Shown: in pieces, positions 63,882 to 64,000 of the stretch
How positions within the stretch are numbered: the stretch's first letter is position 1
Layout of the letters: the number at the start of each line of letters is the position of its first letter
Origin: an uncultured Nitrospira sp.
GTDB lineage: Bacteria; Nitrospirota; Nitrospiria; Nitrospirales; Nitrospiraceae
NCBI GenBank assembly: GCA_902500775.1
Contig: CABVRZ010000002.1
Span: 62,001-126,000, forward strand
DNA: 64,000 nucleotides
Reading direction: 5' to 3'
Notes under the pieces: model-generated
What the model was told of the DNA's origin: nothing
Seen by the model: only the letters and a program-made list of their open reading frames with translations
Databases searched by the model: none
Program-made: the position numbers and the translations under genes

Positions 63882-64000
63882 ATGGGTAAATCGCTTCCCA
63901 TCTTTAACGGAATTTCCGGAACTCTGGGCTCCCTGCAACAACAAGACTCCCAGTTTTTTCCTCCGACTCCCAACAAAAATGACGGGCCCTTTGACGGACG
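63882..64000 (+). CDS. Start of an unidentified ORF (partial)
   Basis: An ATG follows the heptad array and an open frame of 39 codons (MGKSLPIFNGISGTLGSLQQ...) reaches the window end. There is no stop, no strong ribosome site and no recognised family. It may be a real gene start, but too little is visible. Confidence 0.3.
   Translation, partial: MGKSLPIFNGISGTLGSLQQQDSQFFPPTPNKNDGPFDG

Overview
The window looks like a chromosomal segment of a Nitrospira-like bacterium (phylum Nitrospirota). This is inferred from the gene content: a nuo operon with a fused nuoCD, a short-form UvrA, LuxI/LuxR quorum sensing of the kind reported for Nitrospira moscoviensis, a very large two-component repertoire, and UspA/PCP_red fusion proteins. 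No rRNA or tRNA gene was recognised, so the genus is an inference and not a demonstration.

Layout. 0-1.3 kb: minus-strand end of an outer-membrane protein gene and a small secreted His-rich protein. 1.5-5.7 kb: secA and a MidA-type methyltransferase (a complex I assembly factor family). 5.8-21.1 kb: a complete respiratory complex I operon nuoA-B-CD-E-F-G-H-I-J-K-L-M-N, with imperfect inverted arrays of 7-bp repeats in several intergenic gaps. 21.1-29.3 kb: housekeeping genes (YihY, M50 protease with CBS domains, polysaccharide deacetylase, acetyltransferase, glyoxalase, DapF-like protein, uvrC, FadL-type porin). 29.3-49.1 kb: a signalling island. It holds a convergent luxR/luxI pair with a near-ideal lux box shared with a divergent kinase gene, two NarL-type kinase/regulator pairs (one kinase with nine PAS domains), a FIST-domain sensor co-directional with a hybrid kinase (a NosP/NahK-like arrangement), and several signalling proteins with degraded active sites (receivers without the phospho-Asp, an HD-GYP without metal ligands). 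49.2-54.7 kb: accessory material, with a decayed IS3 element, a HerA-like ATPase gene that carries a heptad repeat element inside its reading frame, a DUF486 protein and an unrecognised ORF. 54.7-64 kb: uvrA, a chemoreceptor-tip-like protein overlapping an ODP-type diiron protein, ubiE/menG, a radical SAM protein, and a two-UspA, three-PCP_red, zinc-ribbon fusion protein.

Two mobile or repetitive systems stand out. The first is a 139-bp MITE-like element with CTAGCAGTCTGCTGAAAAA ends, in two copies; one provides the yihY stop codon and the other splits a response-regulator gene. The second is a family of heptad inverted arrays in at least eight places, including the 3' ends of nuoE and the usp gene and the interior of the HerA-like gene. 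The best candidates for undescribed biology are the heptad elements, the lux-box-controlled signalling island, the FIST/hybrid-kinase operon, the ODP/receptor-tip pair and the UspA/PCP_red/zinc-ribbon fusion.
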